DNA of 64,000 nt, from assembly GCF_000307775.2 (NCBI RefSeq), contig NZ_KK020677.1:360625-424624 (forward strand), read 5' to 3'. Of this stretch, positions 36,540 through 45,664 are shown in pieces. Source of the stretch: Stutzerimonas stutzeri KOS6. GTDB lineage: Bacteria > Pseudomonadota > Gammaproteobacteria > Pseudomonadales > Pseudomonadaceae. Each line of letters starts with the position of its first letter. Positions within the stretch are counted from its first letter, which is position 1. The position numbers were made by a program, and so were the translations under genes. The notes under the pieces were generated by a model, which ran no database searches, was not told where the DNA came from, and was given only the letters and a program-made list of their open reading frames with translations.

Positions 36540-37549
36540 GCGCGCGGCGCCGGGACCTGGTCGAGCAACTGCTGCAACACCTGATCCACCGAAAGCCCCT
36601 CGATGTCCAGCTGCGCGGACAATCGTACGCGATGGCGCAGAACCGCCATGGCGCAGGTCTTGATGTCGTCGGGCGTGACGAATTCGCCGCCGCGTAGCAG
36701 AGCCCTGGCGCGCGCTCCGCGCACCAGCGCGATCGATGCGCGTGGCCCGGCGCCCAGCGTCAGTCCCGGCCAGTTGCGGGTGCTGCGTGTCAGGCGCACG
36801 GCATAGTCCAGGACCTGCTCGTCCAGCGGCAATTCGCTGGCGATTTTCTGCAGCGCCAGCACGTCGCGCGGCTGCACCAGCTGGCGCAAGGTGCTGACGT
36901 CGAGTATGTCGGCGCGCGCCGAACGGGTGACCTGACGCACCAGTTCCAGCTCCTCGTCGGCTTGCGGATAATCCATGCGCAGCATCAGCATGAAGCGGTC
37001 GAGCTCGGCTTCGGGCAGTGGGTAGGTGCCTTCCTGTTCGATGGGGTTCTGGGTGGCCATGACCAGGAACGGTTGCGGCACGACCAGCGCCTTGCCTTCG
37101 AGGGTCACTTGCCGCTCCTGCATCACCTCGAGCAGCGCGGCCTGGGTTTTCGCCGGCGCACGGTTGATTTCATCGGCCAGCAGCAGATGGGTGAATACCG
37201 GGCCCTTGCGCAGCTTGAACTGCTCGCTCTGCAGGTCGTACACCGCATGGCCGGTAACGTCGCTGGGCATCAGGTCGGGGGTGAACTGGATGCGCGAGAA
37301 CTCGCCACCGAAGCAGCGCGCCAGCGCCCGTACCAGCAAGGTCTTGCCCAGGCCGGGTACGCCCTCGATCAGCACATGGCCGCCAGCGATCAGGGCGGTC
37401 AGCACACCATCGATGACCGCCTCCTGGCCGATCACGGCCTTGTGCAGTTCGTTGCGCAGGGCCTGGGCCAGCTGGCTCGCGCGCAGACGCTGGCCGCTTG
37501 GGTCGGAAGCCGGGACGGGGCTGTTCGATTCGGAGGTGTGTTCGCTCAT
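36536..37549 (-). CDS. MoxR-family AAA+ ATPase
   Basis: A 337-residue ATPase. Walker A is GVPGLGKT (63-70), Walker B LLLADEINRAPAKTQAALLEVMQE, sensor 1 MATQNPIEQEGTYPLPEAELDRF and a sensor 2 region GPRASIALVRGARARAL. MoxR proteins act as chaperones that mature partner complexes, usually with vWA/DUF58 proteins. ATGA overlaps join it to DUF4350 upstream and DUF58 downstream. Confidence 0.95.
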   Translation of the reverse strand: MSEHTSESNSPVPASDPSGQRLRASQLAQALRNELHKAVIGQEAVIDGVLTALIAGGHVLIEGVPGLGKTLLVRALARCFGGEFSRIQFTPDLMPSDVTGHAVYDLQSEQFKLRKGPVFTHLLLADEINRAPAKTQAALLEVMQERQVTLEGKALVVPQPFLVMATQNPIEQEGTYPLPEAELDRFMLMLRMDYPQADEELELVRQVTRSARADILDVSTLRQLVQPRDVLALQKIASELPLDEQVLDYAVRLTRSTRNWPGLTLGAGPRASIALVRGARARALLRGGEFVTPDDIKTCAMAVLRHRVRLSAQLDIEGLSVDQVLQQLLDQVPAPRA

Positions 37550-38718
37550 AGCGCGTTCCTGAGACGTTGCAGGTGTGCGACCTGCCGGGTGAATTCGGTG
37601 GCGGGTAGGCGGTGCGGGTGGGGCGGGCTCATGGCCCGGTCGATGTTGGAAATCGGCAGATTGGAAAGACGTGCAAGCAGTGAGCGCTGTGCCGGTTCCG
37701 CGAGCTCCTCGAAGCCGGGATGACGAAGACTGGCCCTGCGCCGGATATCCTGTTGCAGGCGCTGCAGCAGGCTGCGCTGGTGGCCGTGACGCAGGAGGAA
37801 TTGCGCCGAGCCGCGCAGGTGCTCCTGCAGCTGACGCCGAGCGTTGCTGGCAGGGGGCAGCAGTGGGCCGAAACGCTGTCCGGCATGCCAGAGCCCGAAC
37901 AGGACGAGCAAGCCGAGCGCCGCAAGCAACTCCGGAAAATGACGGCGCAACTGCGTCAGCAGCGCGTCGTGCTCGCTGCGGTGTACCAAGGTCACTGCGC
38001 TGTCCTGGGTCAGGTACCAGAGCAGCCAGGCATGGTCGTACTGGTCGATGTTGCGGTTCTGCCAGATCCAGCTATCGGTCAGGGCGGTGACGAGCCCTTC
38101 GCCGTGCTGGAGTTGCAGCATATGAGTGGCACCGGCGCTGTTGGCCCAGGCATGGGCTCGCTTGTCCGCATCGTAAAGATGGAAGGCGGTATCGAAGGCC
38201 AGGTACGCGGGTGCGCTTTCGTTTTCCAGATAAAGCTTGGTCAGTTGGGAATGATCGTCGGCAGAGCCCTGGACGGACGCCTGGCGGTCTTCCTTGCGTT
38301 CATCGGTTTCGAACTGCTGAAGGTTGAGTCGGTCGAGCAGCAGGTCACCACTTTTGCCTGCCTCGTCATCCCAGAGCCGCTCGGCGACCACTACCAGGTG
38401 GCCGCCGGAGGCGGCCCAGTCGAGCAGGCGATCAGTCTGTCGGGGTGTCAGGTTGTGGTGATCGCCGAGCAGTAGCAGGGTCTGCTTGTCGCTCGGCAAA
38501 GACTCCAGCCCGGCAGTGCTCTCGAGATGGGTTACCGACACGCCAAGGTCGCGCAAAAACAGTTCGGCTGCCAGGTACGTGTTGCTCCGTGCCTCTGGAG
38601 CCGGCCCATGTTCGATCACTTCCTCGTAGGGCTGTAGCGTGCCCAGCGAGCAGATGGCCGCCAGGGTGACCAGCCCCGCGAAGGCCGCGACCAGCAGGCG
38701 CGAACGGAGCCGGCTCAT
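37546..38718 (-). CDS. DUF4350 membrane protein
   Basis: A 390-residue protein with transmembrane helices at about 7-27 and 277-295. The extracytoplasmic part begins with the DUF4350 features TYLAAELFLRDLGVSV and continues with LLLLGDHHNLTPRQTDRLLDWAASGGHLVVVAE, a Rossmann-like fold resembling glutamine-amidotransferase-type domains. The open frame reaches further upstream but that part overlaps DUF4129 in another frame. Linked to MoxR and DUF4129 by four-base overlaps. Confidence 0.87.
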   Translation of the reverse strand: MSRLRSRLLVAAFAGLVTLAAICSLGTLQPYEEVIEHGPAPEARSNTYLAAELFLRDLGVSVTHLESTAGLESLPSDKQTLLLLGDHHNLTPRQTDRLLDWAASGGHLVVVAERLWDDEAGKSGDLLLDRLNLQQFETDERKEDRQASVQGSADDHSQLTKLYLENESAPAYLAFDTAFHLYDADKRAHAWANSAGATHMLQLQHGEGLVTALTDSWIWQNRNIDQYDHAWLLWYLTQDSAVTLVHRSEHDALLTQLRRHFPELLAALGLLVLFGLWHAGQRFGPLLPPASNARRQLQEHLRGSAQFLLRHGHQRSLLQRLQQDIRRRASLRHPGFEELAEPAQRSLLARLSNLPISNIDRAMSPPHPHRLPATEFTRQVAHLQRLRNAL

Positions 38719-40268
38719 GTAGGCCTCTGCGGCGAGAACAGCGCGCGCCAGTCGGCGCAGAGCCTGTCGCGGACAGCTTCGTCCGCATCCAGGTGTCCAT
38801 AGGCCTGGCGCTGCCAGTGGTGGGTTAGGCACTCGGCGAATTGTGTCAGTCGAGGCTCCTGCAACCGGCGCAGTGCGTGCAGCATCTCGCCCTCTGTGTC
38901 GGCGTCTTTCAATGGCAGCCGGAACTCGTGCAGCAGGTGGCTGAGCAGGCCGCGATAGAGCAGCGCGAGTGCCGCCCGCGGATTCTCGCGCCAGAGCCGT
39001 TCCACTTCGCTGGCGATGTCGGCCGGCAGGCTTTCGGGAGCGACATCCAGCCCGAACATTTGAACGGGGGGTTGGCCGCGATGCCGGTTCGGCAGCCGCG
39101 CCCGGCCACCGAAGGTGCGCAACCAGTCGCGATAACGCCAGAACAGCAGCGCGGCCAGTACGCCCAGGGCCGCCCACAGCAGCACCTCGAGCGCCTGTGC
39201 CAGTCGCTCGAGGTGCTGCCAGAGCGAACCGTCATGCAGCAGCCTTTCGATCAGGCGTGCCAACGTGCCAGGGTCCTGCTGCCGGTCGTCGTCACCCAGT
39301 CGCCACCGGGTGACGGTTTCGCGATGTTGAAAGGGTGGCTGATCGAGCAGTGCATCGATGCGCTGGCGTGCGGCCTCGCTGGTCAGCGGCTGATTGAGCA
39401 GGCGCCCGCTATCCGGGCCGGGCTGGACCTGGTCCGGCGCAGCGGCCGGTGTCGCCCAGGCGGCGTGCTCTGCCGGCCAGAGCAGAAGGCTGCCGCCAAG
39501 CAGAACCGCAGGCACTGCACCGAGCAGGCGCTGGCGTAGCCGGCGGAAGGCCAGTTCGATATCCCAGGCCTCCAGATGGGTGCGCCGGTTGAGGTAGAGG
39601 CTGAACCCGCAGGCGACGTAGATCGGCTCCCAGACCACCAGCACCAGTACGTAGAGCAAGTTGGACAGGTGCTCCAGCCAGAGCCACTGTTCGCTGAGCC
39701 CGAGCAGGTCCTCCCAGCTCCAGCTCTGCACCAGCTGCGCTGGCAGCATGAAATAGAGCAGGCCCAGCAGACCGAGCCAGAGTGCGCCCTCCAGATGCAT
39801 GCCGACCACCGTCAGCCAACTGGCGGCGCGACCACTGCGCCGGGAAAGCGTTACCAGCCGCTGTCTGCGTGCCTGGCCGCTGAGCCCCTCGAGTTGCTGC
39901 ACCGGCAGGTCGAAGCTGCGGGTCGTACTGAGTCGGCGCCAGGTCAGGCTGGCGAACCACTGCGGGCGCAGCAATCCGGGAAAGGCCTTCAGGCTTTCCC
40001 TGAGACCGGGTATTTCGCCGAACAACGCTCTGGACAGGATATGCAGCGGAAGCCTTTCGTACAGCGGCTTGAGCCACCAGAACAGCAGCAGCGCCAGGCT
40101 CGGATGCTGCCAAAGCAGCAGGCTGATCGTGGCGAAGAGTGGCAGCGTGATGGCGGCCCAACTGGCCATCAGCAGCTTCGCATGGCGCCTGGCGAGCAGG
40201 ATGCCGAGGTCTGTCGCCTCCCATGGACTGCGCGGTCGGATCGACACGCTGGCGTCAGTCAGCTGCAT
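38715..40268 (-). CDS. DUF4129 multi-pass membrane protein
   Basis: A 517-residue membrane protein with hydrophobic segments near 38-70, 155-180, 200-225, 245-265 and 365-385 and a C-terminal DUF4129 domain (about 425-510: RENPRAALALLYRGLLSHLLHEF ... DADTEGEMLHAL). DUF4129 occurs with transglutaminase or DUF58/MoxR genes. An upstream in-frame ATG at 40286 is possible; MQLTDASVSI at 40268 is chosen because it limits the overlap with SpoIIM-like to 14 bases. Confidence 0.85.
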   Translation of the reverse strand: MQLTDASVSIRPRSPWEATDLGILLARRHAKLLMASWAAITLPLFATISLLLWQHPSLALLLFWWLKPLYERLPLHILSRALFGEIPGLRESLKAFPGLLRPQWFASLTWRRLSTTRSFDLPVQQLEGLSGQARRQRLVTLSRRSGRAASWLTVVGMHLEGALWLGLLGLLYFMLPAQLVQSWSWEDLLGLSEQWLWLEHLSNLLYVLVLVVWEPIYVACGFSLYLNRRTHLEAWDIELAFRRLRQRLLGAVPAVLLGGSLLLWPAEHAAWATPAAAPDQVQPGPDSGRLLNQPLTSEAARQRIDALLDQPPFQHRETVTRWRLGDDDRQQDPGTLARLIERLLHDGSLWQHLERLAQALEVLLWAALGVLAALLFWRYRDWLRTFGGRARLPNRHRGQPPVQMFGLDVAPESLPADIASEVERLWRENPRAALALLYRGLLSHLLHEFRLPLKDADTEGEMLHALRRLQEPRLTQFAECLTHHWQRQAYGHLDADEAVRDRLCADWRALFSPQRPT

Positions 40269-41235
40269 GGCTGCTCCGTCCGGCAAGCGTGAAGTAGCAG
40301 GCGACCAGCAACCAGAGCAGCGCGCCGACGATGAACTTGACCGTCGGCGAGGTCAGGGTCATGGATGACCAGTACGCCTCGACGAAGGCGGCGATCAACA
40401 GGAAGCCGGTTGCCCCGCCGACCAGCCGGATGCCGCGCCGGGCTGCCTGGCGTAGCGCGTCGCTGCGGGTCAGGCGGCCTGGCGCCAGCAGTGCGACACC
40501 AAGCTGCAGTCCCGCCGCACCGGCGAGCGTGATGGCGGTCAGCTCGAATGCGCCGTGGCCGATGACGAACGACCAGAACGGCAGGTGGTAGCCGATCTCG
40601 CTCAGATGACCGGCCACGGCGCCAATGGTCAGCCCATTGAACAGCAGGAAGAACAGAGTGCCGAGGCCGAACAGCAGTCCGCTGGCGAATGTCTGGAAGG
40701 CGATGCCGATGTTGTTCATCACGTAATAGCCGAACATCAGCCAGTCGTCGCCGGCAGCGCGCTCGGCGAAGCGCCCCAGCCGGCTGGCGTCCGGGTCGTA
40801 CATTTGCTCCATCTGAGCGACCTGGTCGGGCGACAGGATGCTGTAGAGCAGGTCGGGAAAGGCATAGACCAGCACGCCCGTACCGAGGAGGCTGCCGTAG
40901 AACAGCAGGCTGGCCGCCGCCACGTAACGCCACTGTTCGCGGACTGAACGAGCAAACCCGCCAGTGACGAAACCCAGCAGCCTGCCGAGCAAGGTACTGC
41001 GATGCCGGTAGAGCTGCTGATGGCCGCGCAGGGCGAGCTGGTGCAGTTGATCGACCAGCTGGCTGCTGTAGCCGCGTGATTCGGCCAGGGCCAGGTGCTG
41101 GCAGAGCTGGCGATAGGCTGCCGGGAAGGTATCGGTCGGCAGGTTGCCGGGCTTGCCTCGCTCGAGGGCATCCAGCTGCTCGGCGAGTTCCAGCCATTGC
41201 CGCTGGTACTGGCTTTCGAACGCGGCCTGTTTCAT
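40255..41235 (-). CDS. SpoIIM / DUF95 family membrane protein
   Basis: A 326-residue protein with a soluble helical N terminus (1-100) and five or six membrane helices (about 107-320). The DUF95 pattern YYVMNNIGIAFQTFASGLLFGLGTLFFLLFNGLTIGAVAG and the segment FVIGHGAFELTAITLAGAAGLQLG are the parts shared with stage II sporulation protein M. No sporulation role is implied; in Gram-negatives the family travels with MoxR operons. Coupled to RDD by a four-base overlap. Confidence 0.9.
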   Translation of the reverse strand: MKQAAFESQYQRQWLELAEQLDALERGKPGNLPTDTFPAAYRQLCQHLALAESRGYSSQLVDQLHQLALRGHQQLYRHRSTLLGRLLGFVTGGFARSVREQWRYVAAASLLFYGSLLGTGVLVYAFPDLLYSILSPDQVAQMEQMYDPDASRLGRFAERAAGDDWLMFGYYVMNNIGIAFQTFASGLLFGLGTLFFLLFNGLTIGAVAGHLSEIGYHLPFWSFVIGHGAFELTAITLAGAAGLQLGVALLAPGRLTRSDALRQAARRGIRLVGGATGFLLIAAFVEAYWSSMTLTSPTVKFIVGALLWLLVACYFTLAGRSSHAAD

Positions 41236-41939
41236 GGCGACCCCGTCAGGCTGCGGGCCATGCCATGTATGGCCGCTTCGGCATCTTCGGCGCTCGTTGC
41301 GAGCGGCTCGGCGAGGATCGATGCCAGTTCGCGGCGGCGCTCCGGCGTCAGGCTGGACTGGCGTTCGCTGAACGCGATGAGCGCTCGCTGCTCATGGAGG
41401 CTGAGTCCGGTCGGGGGTGGCACAGGCTCGGCCGGGGGAAGCGTGGGGCGCGCGGCAGGCGTTTCCCGATAGACCACCAGGGTGCCGGCAGCGATGTCGC
41501 CTAGGCGTTTGAACATCGGATGGCCCAGGCAACTGAGCGCGCCGAGGAAATAGCCGAACGGCAACAGGTCGACGAAGCGCAGCAGGTTGCGGGTAAGCGA
41601 AGAGGCCCAGCCGACAGGTGTCCCGTCGTCATGCACGACACGCAGGCCGAGCCAGTACTTGCCAGGCGTGCGCCCCTGATTCAATACCTCGAACAACACC
41701 ATGTACCACCACTGCACCAGAAACAGCAGCAAGGCCCCGAGTCCGATGCCGAACTTGCCCAGCAGGCCGAAGGTGGTGAACAGCGCCAGCAGTATGGCGC
41801 CGCGAATCGCCAGGTCCACGGCGAAGGCCAGCGCCCGCGGGACGAGGCCGGCCGGGCGCAACAGCAGGTCGATGCCTTCGGGGGTTTCCACGCGGAGGCG
41901 GTTATCCAGCAGGGGTGGTGAATCGAGAGCTGAGGACAA
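41232..41939 (-). CDS. RDD-family membrane protein
   Basis: A 235-residue protein, first gene of the six-gene unit. RDD features are RALAFAVDLAIRGAIL (Arg-Asp positions), NQGRTPGKYWLGLRVV and MFKRLGDIAAGTLVVYR; three or four helices span about 35-140. The C-terminal 70 residues are Pro-rich then helical, apparently cytosolic. Function in this operon is unknown. The 258-base gap to the divergent sbcB presumably holds the promoter. Confidence 0.9.
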   Translation of the reverse strand: MSSALDSPPLLDNRLRVETPEGIDLLLRPAGLVPRALAFAVDLAIRGAILLALFTTFGLLGKFGIGLGALLLFLVQWWYMVLFEVLNQGRTPGKYWLGLRVVHDDGTPVGWASSLTRNLLRFVDLLPFGYFLGALSCLGHPMFKRLGDIAAGTLVVYRETPAARPTLPPAEPVPPPTGLSLHEQRALIAFSERQSSLTPERRRELASILAEPLATSAEDAEAAIHGMARSLTGSP

Positions 41940-42197
41940 GGGATACGTCGTCTAGGTGCAGGCAAGGCCGATGCTATGCGGCAGCGGTGCCCACGGCAAT
42001 GCATCAATCGGTGCAGGCTGGGCGGTGGAGACACATTATGGCCAAATGCCTGCCTCCTTTGTCGGATGTCGTTCGCAGAGTTGCCGCCGAGTGCGTCCGA
42101 AGTTCGGCTGTGCTGGCGAGAACCCTGTGCCACGTACGGCGTGCTGTCCGGGTTCGGGCTGGTAGACTGCTGCGCGTCGATCGAGAAGGACCCTCCC

Positions 42198-43634
42198 GTG
42201 ACCCCAAGCATCTTCTGGTATGACTTCGAAACCACTGGCGTGTCGCCCAGCCGTGACCGTCCGTTGCAGGTGGCGGGTATCCGCACCAATGAAGCGCTCG
42301 AGGAAATAGGCGAGCCGCTGAACATCTATTGCCAGCCCGGCGATGACATCCTTCCCCATCCGGCGGCCTGTCTGGTCACCGGAATAGCCCCTGCGACCCT
42401 GCAGCAGAAGGGCCTGTGCGAAGCCGAATTCATCCATCGGCTGCATCAGGAGCTGGCAGCTCCCGGCACCTGTGTCGCTGGTTACAACAGCCTGCGTTTC
42501 GACGATGAGGTCACGCGCTACAGCCTGTATCGCAACTTCTATGATCCCTATGCGCGTGAATGGCAGGGCGGTAACAGTCGCTGGGATCTGATCGATCTGG
42601 TACGCACCGCTTATGCGCTGCGACCCGAAGGGCTGGCCTGGCCGGAGGAGGATGGCCGGGTCACGCTCAAGCTCGAGCGCCTGAGTGTCGCCAATGGCCT
42701 GGAGCATCTGAACGCCCATGACGCCTTGTCCGATGTGCGCGCCACTATCGCCCTGGCCAGGCTTGTTCGCGACCGGCAGCCGCGGCTGTACGACTACCTC
42801 TACAACCTGCGCCGCAAGCAGGCGGTACTCGAGCAGATCAACCTGTTCGAGCCGCTGGTTCACGTGTCTGGGCGCTTTTCCGCCGCTCGGCACTTTCTCT
42901 CGGTCGTCCTGCCGCTGGCTTGGCATCCGGGCAATCGCAACGCGCTGATCGTCTGTGATCTGCAGGCCGAGCCGGATCTGCTCTGGAGCGAGTCCGCCGA
43001 GGCCTTACGCAAGCGCCTCTATACACGGCATGACCAGCTCGCCGATGGCGAGTTGCCGGTGCCCCTGAAGCTCGTGCACGTCAATCGCTGCCCCGTGCTG
43101 GCACCGCTCAAGGTGCTGCGGGCGGCGGACATCCAGCGGCTGGGGCTGGATATGCCGGCTTGTCATGCGCGTGCTGCGCTATTGCGTGAGCATCGACACG
43201 CCTGGAGCGACAAGCTGGCCGACATCTATCGAGAGGAGGGCTTCAGAGGCAGCGATGATCCGGAGCAGCAGTTGTATGACGGCTTTCTCGGCGAGCGCGA
43301 CCGGCGTTTGTGCGAGCAGATACGCAACCTGGCGCCAGCCGAGCTGGCCAGGCATCCCTGTCGTTTCGATGATGTGCGTCTGGAGGCGCTGCTGTTTCGC
43401 TACCGCGCGCGCAATTTTCCCGCAACGTTATCCGGCCCGGAGCAGTTGCAGTGGCGCGAGTTCTGTCAGCAGCGGCTGAGCGATCCGGCCTGCGGCGCGC
43501 CCAATACTCTGGTGCAGTTCGAAGCGGAGATACAGCGGTTGATGAGCACTGCCGCACCCGAGCAACAACGACTGTTGCAACAATGGCGCGAGTACGGACA
43601 GGGGTTATACGAGCGTTATGGCTTGAGCAAGTAG
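42198..43634 (+). CDS. sbcB: Exodeoxyribonuclease I
   Basis: A 478-residue 3'-5' single-strand DNA exonuclease (E. coli SbcB is 475). The DEDDh motif I is WYDFETTG with Asp9 and Glu11; later Exo blocks include GYNSLRFDDEVTRYSLYRNFYDPY and HDALSDVRATIALA. SH3-like and C-terminal ExoI domains follow. The start is GTG at 42198 with GAGAAGGA seven bases upstream; the longer frame to 41976 lacks protein-like composition. Confidence 0.95.
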   Translation: MTPSIFWYDFETTGVSPSRDRPLQVAGIRTNEALEEIGEPLNIYCQPGDDILPHPAACLVTGIAPATLQQKGLCEAEFIHRLHQELAAPGTCVAGYNSLRFDDEVTRYSLYRNFYDPYAREWQGGNSRWDLIDLVRTAYALRPEGLAWPEEDGRVTLKLERLSVANGLEHLNAHDALSDVRATIALARLVRDRQPRLYDYLYNLRRKQAVLEQINLFEPLVHVSGRFSAARHFLSVVLPLAWHPGNRNALIVCDLQAEPDLLWSESAEALRKRLYTRHDQLADGELPVPLKLVHVNRCPVLAPLKVLRAADIQRLGLDMPACHARAALLREHRHAWSDKLADIYREEGFRGSDDPEQQLYDGFLGERDRRLCEQIRNLAPAELARHPCRFDDVRLEALLFRYRARNFPATLSGPEQLQWREFCQQRLSDPACGAPNTLVQFEAEIQRLMSTAAPEQQRLLQQWREYGQGLYERYGLSK

Positions 43635-43721
43635 CTATGGTCTTCAGGCAAGGGCTGGTTGCCCGAGTGCGGCGCTGGCGCTTGCTGCGCAAAACGACTG
43701 GTGGTGGGAGGCATGCAAATG

Positions 43722-43772
43722 AAAAACGCCGTTTCCGGCACTGCTTCTGAGTGTCGAGAAACGGCGTTTCTT
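43722..43772. terminator. Bidirectional terminator between sbcB and mvaT
   Basis: AAACGCCGTTTC and GAAACGGCGTTT form a 12-bp perfect stem with a partly paired 22-base interior; short T-runs lie on the outer sides of both strands. Confidence 0.82.
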
Positions 43773-43788
43773 ATAAAACCGGTATTGC

Positions 43789-44169
43789 TTAGCCCAGAAG
43801 AGTGGCCCAGCTTTCCACGGTATCGGAGCCCCATTGGGCTTTCCATTCTTTCAGCGTCTTGTGATTGCCGCCTTTGGTTTCAATCACTTCACCACTGTGC
43901 GGATTCTTGTACTGCTTTACGCGGCGGGCACGCTTGCTGGTAGCCGGTGCTTTCGCTGCGCGCGGGCTTTTGCCGCTGCGCGAGGCATCCGGATCGAGCA
44001 GGGCGATGATGTCACGCAGCGACTTCTGGTATTCGCCCATGAGTTCGCGCAGCTTGCCTTCGAACTCCAGTTCCTTTTTCAGTTTGTCATCTTCGGAAAG
44101 GGACTTCAGTCGCTCCTGAAGTTCCTTGATGGCTTCTTCAGTGGCGCGATACTCGTTGATCAGTGACAT
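43789..44169 (-). CDS. mvaT: H-NS-like nucleoid protein MvaT
   Basis: A 126-residue xenogeneic silencer. The N-terminal half (about 1-62) is a charged coiled coil for oligomerisation (EYRATEEAIKELQERLKSL), then a basic linker (SGKSPRAAKAPATSKRARRVKQYKNP) and the AT-hook-like DNA-binding end GEVIETKGGNHKTLKEWKAQWGSDTV. AAGGAAGCCAC precedes the ATG. It represses AT-rich horizontally acquired genes and exopolysaccharide genes in pseudomonads. Its own upstream region is AT-rich. Confidence 0.95.
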   Translation of the reverse strand: MSLINEYRATEEAIKELQERLKSLSEDDKLKKELEFEGKLRELMGEYQKSLRDIIALLDPDASRSGKSPRAAKAPATSKRARRVKQYKNPHSGEVIETKGGNHKTLKEWKAQWGSDTVESWATLLG

Positions 44170-44526
44170 GTGGCTTCCTTGAGATAGGTTTGAGCACTAG
44201 TGCTGGCAATCATAGTCCTGCCTTATGCGCAAGTAAATATCACCCGTTAAAAAAGCGGAATTAGTATTTGAAGGGATATTTCAAGTCTGCAGGTAGCTAA
44301 TGCTTCGAGTGCAACGGTTAAAGCACGCTCAAGCCTGTTTAATTGGACAAGTTTTTTCGATCGGTCTGCCCGCCGGTCATAACCTCCAGGCGAAAGGCTC
44401 GAGGTGGTCGGCTCTGCGAGTGCTCGCCGGTAGTTGGCTGGCGGCATGCTGGCGTTTAATGCGATAGCTGCGATTTTGCCTGCTGCGCTAGAATGCCGCG
44501 TTTTCTTTGAGCCGGAGTAACCTTTA
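44170..44526. promoter_or_regulatory. Divergent mvaT / purU promoter region
   Basis: The mvaT-proximal 150 bases are clearly more AT-rich than the surroundings (for example AAGTAAATATCACCCGTTAA and TTAATTGGACAAGTTTTTTC), as expected for an autoregulated H-NS-family promoter. No gene is seen. Confidence 0.5.
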
Positions 44527-45378
44527 ATGCGCACTTTCAGGCTGGTCATTGCCTGTCCCGATGGCGTTGGCATTGTTGCCAAGGTCAGCAACTTCCTCGC
44601 TACCTACAACGGCTGGATCACTGAGGCCAATCACCACTCCGACCACCAGAGTGGCTGGTTCTTCATGCGCCATGAGATTCGTGCGGACTCGCTGCCGTTC
44701 GATCTCGATGGTTTCCGTCAGGCGTTCGCACCGATTGCCCGCGAGTTCTCCATGGAGTGGCGCATTACCGACTCCGAGCAGCGCAAGCGGGTAGTGTTGA
44801 TGGCGAGTCGCGAATCCCATTGCCTGGCGGATCTTCTGCACCGCTGGCACAGTGGGGAGCTGGACTGCGACATCCCGTGCGTGATCTCCAACCACGACGA
44901 CCTGCGCAGCATGGTCGAATGGCATGACATTCCCTATTTCCATGTGCCGGTCGATCCTGCAGACAAGCAGGCGGCATTCGCCGAGGTGACCCGGTTGGTG
45001 CGCGAGCAGCGCGCCGACGTGATCGTGCTGGCGCGCTACATGCAGATATTGCCGGCGGAACTGTGCGACGAGTTCGCCCAGCGGGTCATCAACATCCACC
45101 ACAGCTTTCTGCCGTCATTCGTTGGCGCCAAGCCTTATCACCAGGCCTCGCTGCGCGGCGTGAAGCTGATCGGTGCGACCTGTCACTACGTCACCGAAGA
45201 GCTCGATGCCGGCCCGATCATCGAGCAGGACGTGGTCCGCGTCAGTCATCGCGACAGCATCGAGGACATGGTCCGGCTCGGCAAGGATGTGGAGAAAATG
45301 GTGTTGTCTCGTGGTCTGCGCTATCACTTGCAGGACCGTGTGCTGGTGCACAGCAACAAGACCCTGGTGTTCAACTGA
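44527..45378 (+). CDS. purU: Formyltetrahydrofolate deformylase
   Basis: A 283-residue enzyme releasing formate from 10-formyl-THF for de novo purine synthesis and one-carbon balance. An N-terminal ACT domain (RLVIACPDGVGIVAKVSNFLA) is followed by the formyltransferase-like domain with HHSFLPSFVGAKPYHQA and GATCHYVTEELDAGPIIEQ, including the catalytic His and Asp region. GCCGGAGTAACC lies before the ATG. Confidence 0.95.
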   Translation: MRTFRLVIACPDGVGIVAKVSNFLATYNGWITEANHHSDHQSGWFFMRHEIRADSLPFDLDGFRQAFAPIAREFSMEWRITDSEQRKRVVLMASRESHCLADLLHRWHSGELDCDIPCVISNHDDLRSMVEWHDIPYFHVPVDPADKQAAFAEVTRLVREQRADVIVLARYMQILPAELCDEFAQRVINIHHSFLPSFVGAKPYHQASLRGVKLIGATCHYVTEELDAGPIIEQDVVRVSHRDSIEDMVRLGKDVEKMVLSRGLRYHLQDRVLVHSNKTLVFN

Positions 45379-45394
45379 CAGGCTGGAGTTGACC

Positions 45395-45664
45395 GTGTCC
45401 GACCCGTTCGAGCGCGCGGCAGCCAAGTCTCCGCCGATTATCGGTAGTGGCTGTACCCAGCGATACGACCCCGCGGCACTATCGCCCGAACAGGGTGCCG
45501 AATTTGCCGGGGCCGCATTACTCTGGGCGCAGTTGCAGGGCGACGCTGGGCAGGTGCTGCGGCCTGCGACGGTGAACACTGACGATCCATCGCTGCAGGC
45601 CGGCAGCACTATCGGGAGGCGCGCTGATGAAGACTTTGATCGATCGGCTGGTGCTCGGCGCTGA
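45395..45664 (+). CDS. Possible small protein overlapping the HerA-like gene
   Basis: An 89-codon frame starting with GTG, with CTGGAG seven bases upstream. It lies 16 bases after purU and overlaps the HerA-like start by 38 bases. The first 60 residues look protein-like (SDPFERAAAKSPPIIGSG, EQGAEFAGAALLWAQLQG), but no family is recognised and the C terminus is Arg/Asp-rich from the overlap. It may be genuine and coupled to the ATPase, or spurious. Confidence 0.4.
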   Translation: MSDPFERAAAKSPPIIGSGCTQRYDPAALSPEQGAEFAGAALLWAQLQGDAGQVLRPATVNTDDPSLQAGSTIGRRADEDFDRSAGARR

